Below, in pieces: positions 34,435 to 42,287 of a stretch of 64,000 nucleotides of DNA; position 1 is the first letter of the stretch, and each line of letters starts with the position of its first letter. The position numbers and the translations under genes are program-made. Origin of the DNA: an uncultured Stenotrophomonas sp. (GTDB lineage Bacteria > Pseudomonadota > Gammaproteobacteria > Xanthomonadales > Xanthomonadaceae); contig CAJYNG010000008.1 in the NCBI GenBank assembly GCA_913775725.1, positions 310,001 through 374,000 on the forward strand, in the 5' to 3' direction. The notes beneath the pieces were generated by a model, which saw only the letters and a program-made list of their open reading frames with translations, searched no databases and was not told the DNA's origin.

Positions 34435-36612
34435 TCAGAAGTCGACGGTGGCCGACAGCAGGGCGGTGCGCGGCGTGCCCAGGCCGGAGCCGAGGCTGCC
34501 GGCCCAGTACGCCTTGTTGGCCAGGTTCTGCACGGTGGCGCGCAGTACCAGCGGATGGCCGGCCGCCTGCGTCGCATAGCGGGCACCGAGATCGAACACG
34601 GTGCGGCCCGCCACCCACTGGCTGTTGTCAGCATTGATGTAACCCTTGGACAGGCTGACCGCGTTGCCGGTGAGGGTGAGGCCGGCCACGGTGGGCACGT
34701 CCCATTCGACGCCCAGCTTGCCCTGCCATTGCGGTGTGGCTGTGGCCAGCCGGCCTTCGTTGATGCCGCCCTGGGTGCGGGTCAGCTTAGGCTGCAGCCA
34801 GCCGATGCCGCCCAGCACGCGCAGCTGTTCGGTGGCCTGGCCGAACACGGTCCATTCCACGCCACGGTTGCGCTGCTGGCCGCCGAACGAGAACACATTG
34901 GTGGTCGGGTCGGTATAGGCGCTGGGCTTTTCAATCTCGTACACGCTCAATGCGCTGGCCAGACGGCCGAAGTCGAACTTGGCGCCGATCTCGCGCTGGC
35001 GGGTCTTGAACGGCGGGAACACGTCGCCCGCATTCGCTGCGCTGACCGGGGCGGTGCTGCCCTGGCTCAGGCCTTCAATGTAGTTGGCGTACACCGACAG
35101 TCGATCGCTGGCCTTGAACAGCAGTGCACCGGCCGGGGTATTGGCGCTGGCGTCGTAGCGTGCGGTGCGCTTGCCGGTGCTGCCGTCGAAGGTGTCGCTG
35201 AGAACGGTCTGGTGACGGATGCCCAGGGTCAGCTGCACGCGGTCATCGATGAAGGACAACGTGTCGGCGATGCCGACGCTGGTGGTACGCACTTCCGCGG
35301 TCTTGGGCAGCGACGCATCACTGAAGCTGCGATCGATGGCCGGGCCCCACTGTGGTTCGTACAGGTTGGTCACCCAGTCGCGGGCCAGCAGATTGCGCTT
35401 GAAGCCGAATTTCTGGTCGTGCTGGTACCAGGCGGCACTGATCGCCAGTGCGTGATCGACCGCGCCGGTGCGGAAGCGTGCCGAGAGGCCGGCTTCGGCA
35501 GTGTCCTTGCTGTAGATGAAGCGCTGGTGGGCGAAGTTGTTGCGGAAGTCGCCGGCAGTGTTGGTGATCAGCGTGGTGGCACTGGCGATGGAATCGAAAT
35601 CGGTATGGCCGTGGCCGTAGCTGGCATGCGCCTGCAGATGGTCATTGATGTCGAACGACCAGCGCAGCGCGGCAGCCGAGTCCTTGACGTTGCTGAAGGT
35701 CCAATCCGGTGCGAACAGGGTGCTGGCCCTTGGCGGGCGGGGCACGGCCAGGCCGGGCGCCAGCGAAACGCCGCGATTGAGGCCATCCACATGGTCACGG
35801 CTGCTGAACAGGTCCAGCGAAACCTGCGAGCGCTCTCCACGCCAGTCCAGGCCCAGTGATGCCAGCTGCGTCTTGTGCTGCTGGTGATCGGTGGCGGTGT
35901 CGCCATCGCGATGTACGGCATTGAGGCGCACACCGAACTGCTGCTGCGCACCGAAGCGACGGCCAACATCCAGATGGCCGCCGAACTGCGCGTCGCTGCT
36001 GTAGCTGGCCGTGAAGCGGGTCAACGGCGTATCACCTGCGCGCTTGGGCACCAGGTTCACCGCGCCACCCACTGAACCGCCCGGCGGCATGCCGTTGAGC
36101 AGTGCCGATGGCCCCTTGAGCACTTCGATGCTCTCGGCCAGTTCGGGGGTGACGCGGTAATAGGGGATCAGGCCGTACAGTCCGCCGAATCCGATATCCG
36201 ACGAGGCAACACCGAAGCCACGGATGTTGAAGTAGTCGGTGATGCCACCGCTGGAGCCACTGCTGTAGACGCTGGGGTCGGTCAGCGCGATCACCCTTAC
36301 CAGATCCGGTGCCTGGATGTTCTCGATGAACCCGGCGGTGTAACGGGTGGTGTTGAACGGGGTGTCCATGAAGTCGAGCTCGCCGAGCAGGCCGACGCCA
36401 CTGCCGCGGGCGACCTGGCCGCAGGCATAGGCATCGGTGGGCGTGGTCTTGTCGGCGCGCACGTTCACCGTAGGCAGCTGGCGGGCGCCATCGGCGGCTT
36501 CATCTGCATGGGCGAACGGGGCGAGCAGCAACGTCGGCAGCAGCGCTGCCTGCGCGGCCAGAGATAAGGTGGTGCGGCGTGGGGAGGGCAGGATTCGGGC
36601 GGGGAGGGACAT
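34435..36612 (-). CDS. TonB-dependent siderophore receptor (module 2)
   Basis: A 725-residue outer-membrane receptor, paralogous to the one at 26884..29079. The signal peptide ends LAPFAHADE. Plug motifs ELDFMDTPFNTTRYTAGFI, SALLNGMPPGGSVGGAVN and LVPKRAGD match the paralogue almost exactly; the barrel ends LLSATVDF. No STN domain, so it does not signal through FecR. It lies in a five-gene unit with a siderophore-interacting protein upstream and three small or PepSY membrane proteins downstream. The siderophore is unknown; hydroxamate type is a guess from the family. Confidence 0.9.
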   Translation of the reverse strand: MSLPARILPSPRRTTLSLAAQAALLPTLLLAPFAHADEAADGARQLPTVNVRADKTTPTDAYACGQVARGSGVGLLGELDFMDTPFNTTRYTAGFIENIQAPDLVRVIALTDPSVYSSGSSGGITDYFNIRGFGVASSDIGFGGLYGLIPYYRVTPELAESIEVLKGPSALLNGMPPGGSVGGAVNLVPKRAGDTPLTRFTASYSSDAQFGGHLDVGRRFGAQQQFGVRLNAVHRDGDTATDHQQHKTQLASLGLDWRGERSQVSLDLFSSRDHVDGLNRGVSLAPGLAVPRPPRASTLFAPDWTFSNVKDSAAALRWSFDINDHLQAHASYGHGHTDFDSIASATTLITNTAGDFRNNFAHQRFIYSKDTAEAGLSARFRTGAVDHALAISAAWYQHDQKFGFKRNLLARDWVTNLYEPQWGPAIDRSFSDASLPKTAEVRTTSVGIADTLSFIDDRVQLTLGIRHQTVLSDTFDGSTGKRTARYDASANTPAGALLFKASDRLSVYANYIEGLSQGSTAPVSAANAGDVFPPFKTRQREIGAKFDFGRLASALSVYEIEKPSAYTDPTTNVFSFGGQQRNRGVEWTVFGQATEQLRVLGGIGWLQPKLTRTQGGINEGRLATATPQWQGKLGVEWDVPTVAGLTLTGNAVSLSKGYINADNSQWVAGRTVFDLGARYATQAAGHPLVLRATVQNLANKAYWAGSLGSGLGTPRTALLSATVDF

Positions 36613-36807
36613 GGCAGTTCTCGTGTGATGGGTCGTGCGATCGGCCAGCACGGCGCCGTCGGTGACCTGCACGGGCAGGACGACGCGGGCTGTGGAATGG
36701 CTGGCAGAGGGCACGGCGCTGCCGCTGGGGCAGTGCTGCACGCGAGGTGCGTGGGCGATCTGTGGCTGGGTGGAACGAAGCGCAGGGCGCGGATGGTGCG
36801 AGGTGGA

Positions 36808-37644
36808 TCAGATATCGTCGGCGAGGTCGTCGAGGTCCTGCAGGCCGCCACCGCGTGCCAGCACACGCTCGTAGTTGCGACGGCGGCGCTGGTCGGTCTC
36901 AGTGGTGGTCTGGCCGTGTTTCCAGTAACCGGCCACGGCGACGTCTGCGCGCGGCAGACCGCACGCTTCAAGGAAGTAGCGGCGCAGGGCGCGCATCTCC
37001 TCGCGTTCGCCTGCGGCCCAGACCGTGTTGTTCTCCCTCGTGCGCAAACGGCGTGCCTGCTGCAGCAACGGCGTAGCGCCCGTGGCCAGGCGCTGTATGC
37101 AGACGCCGTCGGCGGGGGGCAGTTCGTCTACCGGGAAGATGTCATCAGAAGCGATCCAGGCCTGCGCGCGAAGGCCGCTGGGCCACTGCTGGAGCAAGGC
37201 GAACAGTGCCGGGATGGCGCTCTGATCGGTGAACAGCAGGGCAACGCTGCCCTCGCGATGCGGCACCTGCAGATGCGGGCGCGGACCGGTGAGATCGAAA
37301 GCGTCGCCGGGCTGCAGTGCACGCACCCAGGCCAGCATCGGCCCCGGTGCCTCGTGCAGCACCACGTCCAGCGTGAAACGGCGCGTCTGCGCGTCGACGC
37401 TGCGCACGGTGTAGATCCGTGACACATCGGCAAACGCAGCGCCCAGCTGGATGCGCACGGCGGTGTTGGCGCGCTGCCAGGGTGCCAGCTCAGCCTGTGG
37501 CGGCAGTTGCACGACCAACCGGAGCAGGCTGGCGCAGGGCTGGGTGACGTCAACCACGTGGACGCGCAGCGCCTGCAGGCCACGGTCGTGGTCTGCGCCG
37601 CGCAGCGGCCCGGCCGGGGTGGTGGGAAGGATGGACGCGGACAT
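36808..37644 (-). CDS. Siderophore-interacting protein (flavin-dependent ferric reductase)
   Basis: A 278-residue cytoplasmic SIP-family protein (ViuB/YqjH-like) that reduces ferric siderophores to release iron. The N-terminal half is the FAD-binding barrel (SRIYTVRSVDAQTRRFTLDV and WVRALQPGDAFDLTGPRP). The C-terminal half is the SIP domain (FTDQSAIPALFALL; VWAAGEREEMRALRRYF; AGYWKHGQTTTE). It is the first gene of the module 2 operon; the start lies 28 bases from the TetR operator at 37673. The gap to the receptor gene is 195 bases with no other gene visible. Confidence 0.92.
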   Translation of the reverse strand: MSASILPTTPAGPLRGADHDRGLQALRVHVVDVTQPCASLLRLVVQLPPQAELAPWQRANTAVRIQLGAAFADVSRIYTVRSVDAQTRRFTLDVVLHEAPGPMLAWVRALQPGDAFDLTGPRPHLQVPHREGSVALLFTDQSAIPALFALLQQWPSGLRAQAWIASDDIFPVDELPPADGVCIQRLATGATPLLQQARRLRTRENNTVWAAGEREEMRALRRYFLEACGLPRADVAVAGYWKHGQTTTETDQRRRRNYERVLARGGGLQDLDDLADDI

Positions 37645-37672
37645 CGACAACGATCCAGAAGGCTGCGAATGC

Positions 37673-37700
37673 GAATTAGTTACATCATAGTAAACTAAAT
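37673..37700. promoter_or_regulatory. AT-rich TetR operator candidate (module 2)
   Basis: GAATTAGTT, eleven bases, then AACTAAAT; the extended inverted repeat is TTAGTTTAC / TGTAACTAA. It shares its outer arms with the site at 29234 in module 1. It sits between the divergent siderophore-interacting protein and TetR genes and probably overlaps the promoter. Confidence 0.7.
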
Positions 37701-37813
37701 TGAGCGCCCCGCAACCCAGGCCTGCTGGAAGCGTATGCAGCGCGTTGACCATTGCGGTGCCGCAGACCACCATGACAGGCCTTGCCAGCGCGCCGCGCAG
37801 GAACCGCAACAGC

Positions 37814-38428
37814 ATGGCTGCACCGAAGAAGACCGCTGCCCGTGGGCGACCGCCCACCATCACCCGCGAGCGCATCGCCGACGCTGGCATTGCGATGACG
37901 CTGCCGGGGCTGAGCTTCGTGGGCGTGGCGGCAGCGCTGGGGGTCAGCCACATCGCGCTGTACAAGCATGTGGCGAATCTGGCGGCGCTGCGCGAACTGG
38001 TGGCTGAGGTGATCTTCGAGCGTTGGCAGGCGCCGCGGCTGGATGCCGCCGCGGGAAACAGCATCGAGGAGGATCTGCGCGCGTTCCAGCGTTCGCTGCG
38101 GATGCTCGTGGACGAGAACCCCGGTCTGGCCCCGTTCCTGGTGAGCCATGGTGCGAAGACGCCGGAGATGGTGGCGCGCATCCAGCGCCACCATGCCGAG
38201 TTCAGTCGAGTGCACGATCTGCCGCAGGAACAGGCAGCATGGTTGCTGTCGACCGTGGCCTATCACGCTGTGGCCTTGGCTGACACCGTGTATTCGCGGC
38301 ACGCCGTGGCGGACACCACGCGCCGGCCACTGGACCGTGCGGCACAGGAGGCCGAGTTCGACCGCAGCATGCAGGCATTGATCACCGGCGCCTTGACGAT
38401 GTGCGGGCGCACGGCAGGCGCGAGGTAA
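37814..38428 (+). CDS. TetR-family regulator (module 2)
   Basis: A 204-residue regulator. A basic start (APKKTAARGRPPTITRERIA) leads into the DNA-binding domain with recognition helix SHIALYKHVANLAALREL. The ligand domain follows. Paralogue of the regulator at 29309. It should repress the divergent iron operon through the site at 37673. Starts at 37772 (ATG) or a TTG overlapping the operator are possible but less likely. The TAA stop lies in a diverged REP unit (GTAA in place of GTAG). Confidence 0.83.
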   Translation: MAAPKKTAARGRPPTITRERIADAGIAMTLPGLSFVGVAAALGVSHIALYKHVANLAALRELVAEVIFERWQAPRLDAAAGNSIEEDLRAFQRSLRMLVDENPGLAPFLVSHGAKTPEMVARIQRHHAEFSRVHDLPQEQAAWLLSTVAYHAVALADTVYSRHAVADTTRRPLDRAAQEAEFDRSMQALITGALTMCGRTAGAR

Positions 38429-38520
38429 CCGCCAATCCTGATTGGCACCGTTGCCCCGGTAGTCGCCAACCTTGGTTGGCGCCGCGATACACCGTTGCCC
38501 ACCAAGGTGGGCATCTGCCA
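38425..38520. repeat. REP units, one diverged, between convergent genes
   Basis: A diverged unit GTAACCGCCAATCCTGATTG (from 38425), then a standard unit GTAGTCGCCAACCTTGGTTG (from 38459) and an inverted GCCCACCAAGGTGGGC ending near 38520. The TAA of the first is the stop of the TetR gene. Confidence 0.75.
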
Positions 38521-38521
38521 G

Positions 38522-39448
38522 TCAAGCGGCGTCCTTGTGCTCCGCATCCTCCATCCCCGGGCTGACTCGCCGGCCGATGTCCTTCAGTCGCGCCAGCTGG
38601 TCGACCATTGACGGTGCATCATCCAGGCTGCCGACGAAGGTCCACAGATAGGTCATCACCGCGTAGACGTGGCCCGGAGTGACACCCTCACTGGTGGCGA
38701 GGCGGCCGATGGTCAGCGCGAACAATGCCGCGGCAGCCAGCCCGATCACCACGTAGGCGCCAGCCTCGCGGTCGGACAGCAGGATGCGCAGGCGTGACAG
38801 CGTGGTGTAGTGGCGGCGCAGCACCGAGGGACTGACCCGGTCGACCAGGCGGATTTCGTGTTCCAGGCGGTTGTTCAGGCGGCCATGCAGCTGCTCGTTG
38901 CGGCGTGCGAACGAGGGCAGCACCAGCAGGGCGCCGAGCAGGGTGACCAGGCCAGCGGCACCGACCATCGGCTCGATCGCCAGCAGCATGGCCACCGCAC
39001 CGAACATGGATGCCAGCGCGGTGGCGATGATCGGCACGTGTTTTTCAAAGAAATCGACGAACTCGCGGGCCAGCACCACGCGTGCCGCCGAGGTGGACGT
39101 GGCCTGGCCGAGGCGGCGCTGCGCCTGCACCACGCTCACTGCCAGATCGGCATAGATGCGGGTGAAGGTGCGGGTGTCGACCGCTCGACGGGCGGCACCG
39201 ACCAGCCAGAACAGGAGCACCACGCCGGCATAGGAGACGGCATGGCCGATGTTGCCGCTGATGATCGCGTCCACCGCGAAGCCGGCGAACAAGGGATAGG
39301 CCAGCAGCAGTGTGTTCTCCAGCGCCACCAGCGAGAACGTGCCGGTGAGCTGCCAGGGGTAGGTGCGCAGGATGGCCTTCAGGGTGGCGGCCGCATTCTG
39401 CTGGCCGATCCTGCCGGCGGCGGCCGCTGGATCGTGGGGGTGTTTCAT
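38522..39448 (-). CDS. ABC transporter six-helix membrane domain without ATPase
   Basis: A 308-residue inner-membrane protein that is a complete type IV exporter membrane domain (six helices from about residue 30 to 290) but ends before any nucleotide-binding domain; no Walker motif follows. A partner ATPase is not encoded next to it, so it is an orphan permease or has another role. Upstream (39530..39570) lies an array of 8-bp direct repeats shared with the macA promoter region and with the adjacent two-component operon promoter, suggesting common control. Confidence 0.78.
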   Translation of the reverse strand: MKHPHDPAAAAGRIGQQNAAATLKAILRTYPWQLTGTFSLVALENTLLLAYPLFAGFAVDAIISGNIGHAVSYAGVVLLFWLVGAARRAVDTRTFTRIYADLAVSVVQAQRRLGQATSTSAARVVLAREFVDFFEKHVPIIATALASMFGAVAMLLAIEPMVGAAGLVTLLGALLVLPSFARRNEQLHGRLNNRLEHEIRLVDRVSPSVLRRHYTTLSRLRILLSDREAGAYVVIGLAAAALFALTIGRLATSEGVTPGHVYAVMTYLWTFVGSLDDAPSMVDQLARLKDIGRRVSPGMEDAEHKDAA

Positions 39449-39529
39449 GGGATGCCTGGGGGGGGCGGGGACAGGGCAGGGGACGGACGCCTGCCATCTC
39501 CCGGGTCGCGCCCAGTATCTGCAGCCCTT

Positions 39530-39570
39530 TGGAGCGGGCATGGAGGGACGATGGAGATTGCGTGGAGAAA
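39530..39570 (+). promoter_or_regulatory. Direct-repeat array upstream of orphan ABC gene
   Basis: TGGAGCGG, TGGAGGGA, TGGAGATT and TGGAGAAA start at 39530, 39541, 39552 and 39563, exactly 11 bases apart. Read on the plus strand they run opposite to the gene they precede (start 39448). The arrangement suits binding of an OmpR-type response regulator. See the matching arrays at 42097 and 42182. Confidence 0.7.
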
Positions 39571-39598
39571 CCGGCGGCGTTCAGCCACGCGTGTGGTG

Positions 39599-39620
39599 CC
39601 CACCAAGGTGGGCCGCTACC
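39599..39620. repeat. Single REP unit
   Basis: GCCCACCAAGGTGGGCCGCT followed by AC: one unit of the GTAGCCGCCAACC subtype in inverted orientation, between the orphan ABC gene and the kinase gene. Confidence 0.7.
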
Positions 39621-39649
39621 GGAGCAACGTCTTCCGCAATGCTGCGTCC

Positions 39650-40729
39650 TCAACGCCGCGCATGCACCGGCCAGCGGATTTCGAAGGCACTGCCACCACG
39701 TTCTGTAGCCCGGCATCGCGCTGTTCCGTGATGGGCCACGGCAATCGCCCGCACCACCGCCAGGCCGAGCCCGGAGCCGCCGCTCTGCCTCGAACGCGAG
39801 ACATCGGTGCGCTGGAAGGCTTCGAAAATGCTGTCGCGCAGGTCGTCTGGCACGCCGGGGCCGCCATCCTCAACGGTTACGGTGCAATGGCCTTCGGCCA
39901 GCGTCACGTGTACTCGCAGCGGGCAGGGAATGGCATGGCGTCGTGCGTTTTCCAGCAGTGCCAGCACCGCCTGGCGGATGCGTGCTGGATCGCAGTCGGC
40001 CAGCGAGGGCCGCGCGTCAAACGTTACCGAGAAACCACTCTCGGTCAGTGCCTCGGACATCGCTTCCACCACTGCCGCGACCTGCACGCTGACATCGCTG
40101 CGCTGCAGGCGCAGATCAAGGTGGCCGCTCTCGGCCAGGCTGACCACGCGCAGGTCCTCAATGATGCGGGTCAGGCCCTCCAGCTGGGTGAGCATGCTGT
40201 TGAACTGCTCCGGACCGGGCTCGAACACGCCCTCGGCGATACCCTGCAGGCGGCCACGCAGGATGGTCATCGGCGTGCGCAGTTCGTGTGCGATCGCCGC
40301 GTTCCAGAACACGCGGTTCTCGGACATCCGGCTGAGTCGCTCGGCCATGGAATTGAAGTCGTTGACCAGCGCGGCCGCCTCGGCCATCGAGGTGTCGCCG
40401 CCGCGCGCCCGCGCCTCCAGGTCACCGCTGGCGACGCGGCGCAGGCTTGCGGCCACCGAGTTCAGCGGGGTGATGATGCGCCGGGTCAGGCGCGAGGCGA
40501 TCAGCGTGGCCAGCGCGACCACCACAGTGGCGGTCAGGCCGATCCACAGCCACTCCAGCCCCGAGGGCATGATGGTTTCCGGCTCGTCGTACCAGCGCGG
40601 ATAGAACACCTCCATCAGGTAGTAGAACAGGTAGAAGCCGCTGATCGACAGCACCGTCGAACACAGGGATGCGACCGTGATGGAGAGCGTGATCTGGCGG
40701 CCGATGCTCTTGCCTTTGGGGTTCATCAT
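39650..40729 (-). CDS. Sensor histidine kinase (BaeS-like)
   Basis: A 359-residue kinase. Two helices (about 12-38 and 58-80) flank a very short periplasmic loop (YPRWYDEPETIMPSG). Then come HAMP (SRLTRRIITPLNSVAASLRR), the H-box NAAIAHELRTPMTILRG, and the ATPase domain with N (VLALLENARRHA), G1 (VEDGGPGVP) and G2 (GGSGLGLAVVRAIA). The small sensor loop is typical of intramembrane or envelope-stress kinases such as BaeS. It starts directly after the regulator stop, in one operon. The divergent macAB genes are the probable targets. Confidence 0.9.
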   Translation of the reverse strand: MMNPKGKSIGRQITLSITVASLCSTVLSISGFYLFYYLMEVFYPRWYDEPETIMPSGLEWLWIGLTATVVVALATLIASRLTRRIITPLNSVAASLRRVASGDLEARARGGDTSMAEAAALVNDFNSMAERLSRMSENRVFWNAAIAHELRTPMTILRGRLQGIAEGVFEPGPEQFNSMLTQLEGLTRIIEDLRVVSLAESGHLDLRLQRSDVSVQVAAVVEAMSEALTESGFSVTFDARPSLADCDPARIRQAVLALLENARRHAIPCPLRVHVTLAEGHCTVTVEDGGPGVPDDLRDSIFEAFQRTDVSRSRQSGGSGLGLAVVRAIAVAHHGTARCRATERGGSAFEIRWPVHARR

Positions 40730-41446
40730 TCAGTCCAGGAAACGGTAGCCGACGCCGCGGATGGTGGCGGGAATGCCGATCACGCCCACCTCTTCAAGCT
40801 TGCGCCGTAGTTTGCTGACATGGCTGTCGACGGTACGTTCCTGCGCATCACCTTCGGGCAGGCAGGCATGCAGCAGGTCCACGCGCGCATGCACCTGGCG
40901 CGGTGCCCGCGCCATATGTACCAGCAGGCGGAACTCGGTAAGCGTGAAGTTCAGGGCATGCACCTGCTCCCCAATGCGCACCGTCACCTCGTGGCTGCGC
41001 AGGTCGATCTCGAACGGCCCCTGCCTGATCAGCCCGTTGGGCTCTTCTGCGATGGGCTTCGCGCTACGGCGCAGCACCGCCTGGATGCGGGCGACGATCT
41101 CGGCCGGATTGAAGGGCTTGGCCACATAGTCGTCGGCACCGACGCGCAGGCCAGTGAGCTTGTCCACGTCCTGGTCCAGCGCGGTGAGCATGATCACCGG
41201 CGTGTTGCCGCGCCGGCGCAGCTCGCTCAGCACCTGCCAGCCATCGAGTTTGGGCATCTGCACATCCAGCAGCACCAGATCCGGGCGCAGCTGGCGATGG
41301 CTGGCCAGGGCCGCCTCGCCGTCGGCGGCGCGGGCGCTGCGCAGCCCGGAGCGGGCCAGGTAAGCGCCAAGAATGTCGGCAATTTCGCTTTCATCTTCGG
41401 CAATCAGCACCAGGGGCGCGTGGCGCGTGCGGGCATCGGATTTCAT
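40730..41446 (-). CDS. OmpR-family response regulator (BaeR-like)
   Basis: A 238-residue regulator. The receiver has the acidic pocket LIAEDESE, Asp in LVLLDVQMPK and Lys in YVAKPFNPAE. The C-terminal winged helix includes NFTLTEFRLLVHMAR and ERTVDSHVSKLRRKLEE, ending TIRGVGYRFLD. This type binds direct repeats about one helical turn apart, which matches the TGGAGATT arrays found at three promoters here. An in-frame ATG at 41497 overlaps the upstream gene stop (ATGA) and would add 17 residues; which start is used is open. Confidence 0.9.
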   Translation of the reverse strand: MKSDARTRHAPLVLIAEDESEIADILGAYLARSGLRSARAADGEAALASHRQLRPDLVLLDVQMPKLDGWQVLSELRRRGNTPVIMLTALDQDVDKLTGLRVGADDYVAKPFNPAEIVARIQAVLRRSAKPIAEEPNGLIRQGPFEIDLRSHEVTVRIGEQVHALNFTLTEFRLLVHMARAPRQVHARVDLLHACLPEGDAQERTVDSHVSKLRRKLEEVGVIGIPATIRGVGYRFLD

Positions 41447-41493
41447 TGCATGCTGCGGTTTAAAGTGAGGAATGGAAAACGACGGGGGCTGTG

Positions 41494-42051
41494 TCATCGT
41501 GCGCGTTCCATGGTCTGCGCTTCTTCGTGTGCGGCCCAGGCGAGGGTGGCCAGTACCAGCGTGTGCTGCAGCGCGGGCGCCAATGTTCCGGTCCCGCGCA
41601 GGTGCTGTGCGAGCAGGATCGATACGGCCCCAGGCAGCTTGCTCCACCGTGATTCCATGCCCGCTGCATCTACCCGGTCCTGCAGGCGTCGGGCCATGCG
41701 GACCACGGCCCGCAGGCGCAGCGCAAGCAACCCAGCCACGAGGGCAGCCGCTATCCCTGCTGGCATGAGGCTCACCTCAGCGCTGGAGGCGCACCAGGCC
41801 GCGAGGCCAATGAGCGCCAGCGACGCCAGAGTGCCCGTGCGCGCCGAATGAGCGGGGCCTTCGCTGCGGAACCACACCAGCGCGGCGGCACCGGCACCCG
41901 CCAGCAGGGGCGGGGCCGGGTTCGCGCTGGCAAGCATCCAGGCGCTGGTCGACGCCAGTACCAGTGCAAGCAGCCACGGCGAAGGCGCGCACCAGGCAAG
42001 GTAAGCGCGGCGGACATCGATGGGAGGCAGGTCTTGAAACGGGAGGGACAC
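41494..42051 (-). CDS. Membrane protein of unknown function, first gene of two-component operon
   Basis: About 185 residues with four or five hydrophobic helices, very rich in Ala and Leu (for example LLALVLASTSAWMLASA and PAGIAAALVAGLLALRL) and ending in a charged tail. No family recognised. The GTG at 42051 is preferred because an ATG at 42219 would make the gene run through two regulatory repeat arrays. Its stop overlaps an ATG of the response regulator frame, so it is in the same operon and could tune the kinase or assist the MacAB pump. Confidence 0.5.
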   Translation of the reverse strand: MSLPFQDLPPIDVRRAYLAWCAPSPWLLALVLASTSAWMLASANPAPPLLAGAGAAALVWFRSEGPAHSARTGTLASLALIGLAAWCASSAEVSLMPAGIAAALVAGLLALRLRAVVRMARRLQDRVDAAGMESRWSKLPGAVSILLAQHLRGTGTLAPALQHTLVLATLAWAAHEEAQTMERAR

Positions 42052-42096
42052 GGCGGGGACGCAGTCGGCGAGGCCGACAAGGCTAGGGGCCGTTGA

Positions 42097-42137
42097 TGGA
42101 GACTTGGTCGAGATTGTGTCGAGATTTCGTGGACGCG
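42097..42137 (+). promoter_or_regulatory. Direct-repeat array for the two-component operon promoter
   Basis: TGGAGACT, TCGAGATT, TCGAGATT and a partial TGGACGCG start at 42097, 42108, 42119 and 42130, 11 bases apart. Read on the plus strand they run opposite to the minus-strand operon starting at 42051, the same relation as at 39530. Probable autoregulatory site. Confidence 0.7.
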
Positions 42138-42181
42138 ATCCATGCCGTTCAGGAGTGGGCTCCGTGCCTGAACGGATGCGC

Positions 42182-42222
42182 GATCTCCATGGAATCTCCA
42201 CAGTGGCTCCAAGAAACATCCA
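42182..42222 (-). promoter_or_regulatory. Direct-repeat array for the macA promoter
   Basis: Read on the minus strand: TGGATGTT, TGGAGCCA, TGGAGATT and TGGAGATC, at 42215..42222, 42204..42211, 42193..42200 and 42182..42189, 11 bases apart. They run opposite to macA (start 42288), which repeats the orientation rule of the other two arrays. Confidence 0.7.
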
Positions 42223-42287
42223 CCACCACCTCCCAGAGTGCAGCTTCGGCGGTCACATCCGGTGGCTGCGTGCATGCGAGCCTTCCG

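Noticed and set aside
42052-42219. Extended N-terminus (ATG at 42219) for the membrane protein before the response regulator
   Set aside because: The extension would be encoded across two regulatory direct-repeat arrays and has no protein-like features.
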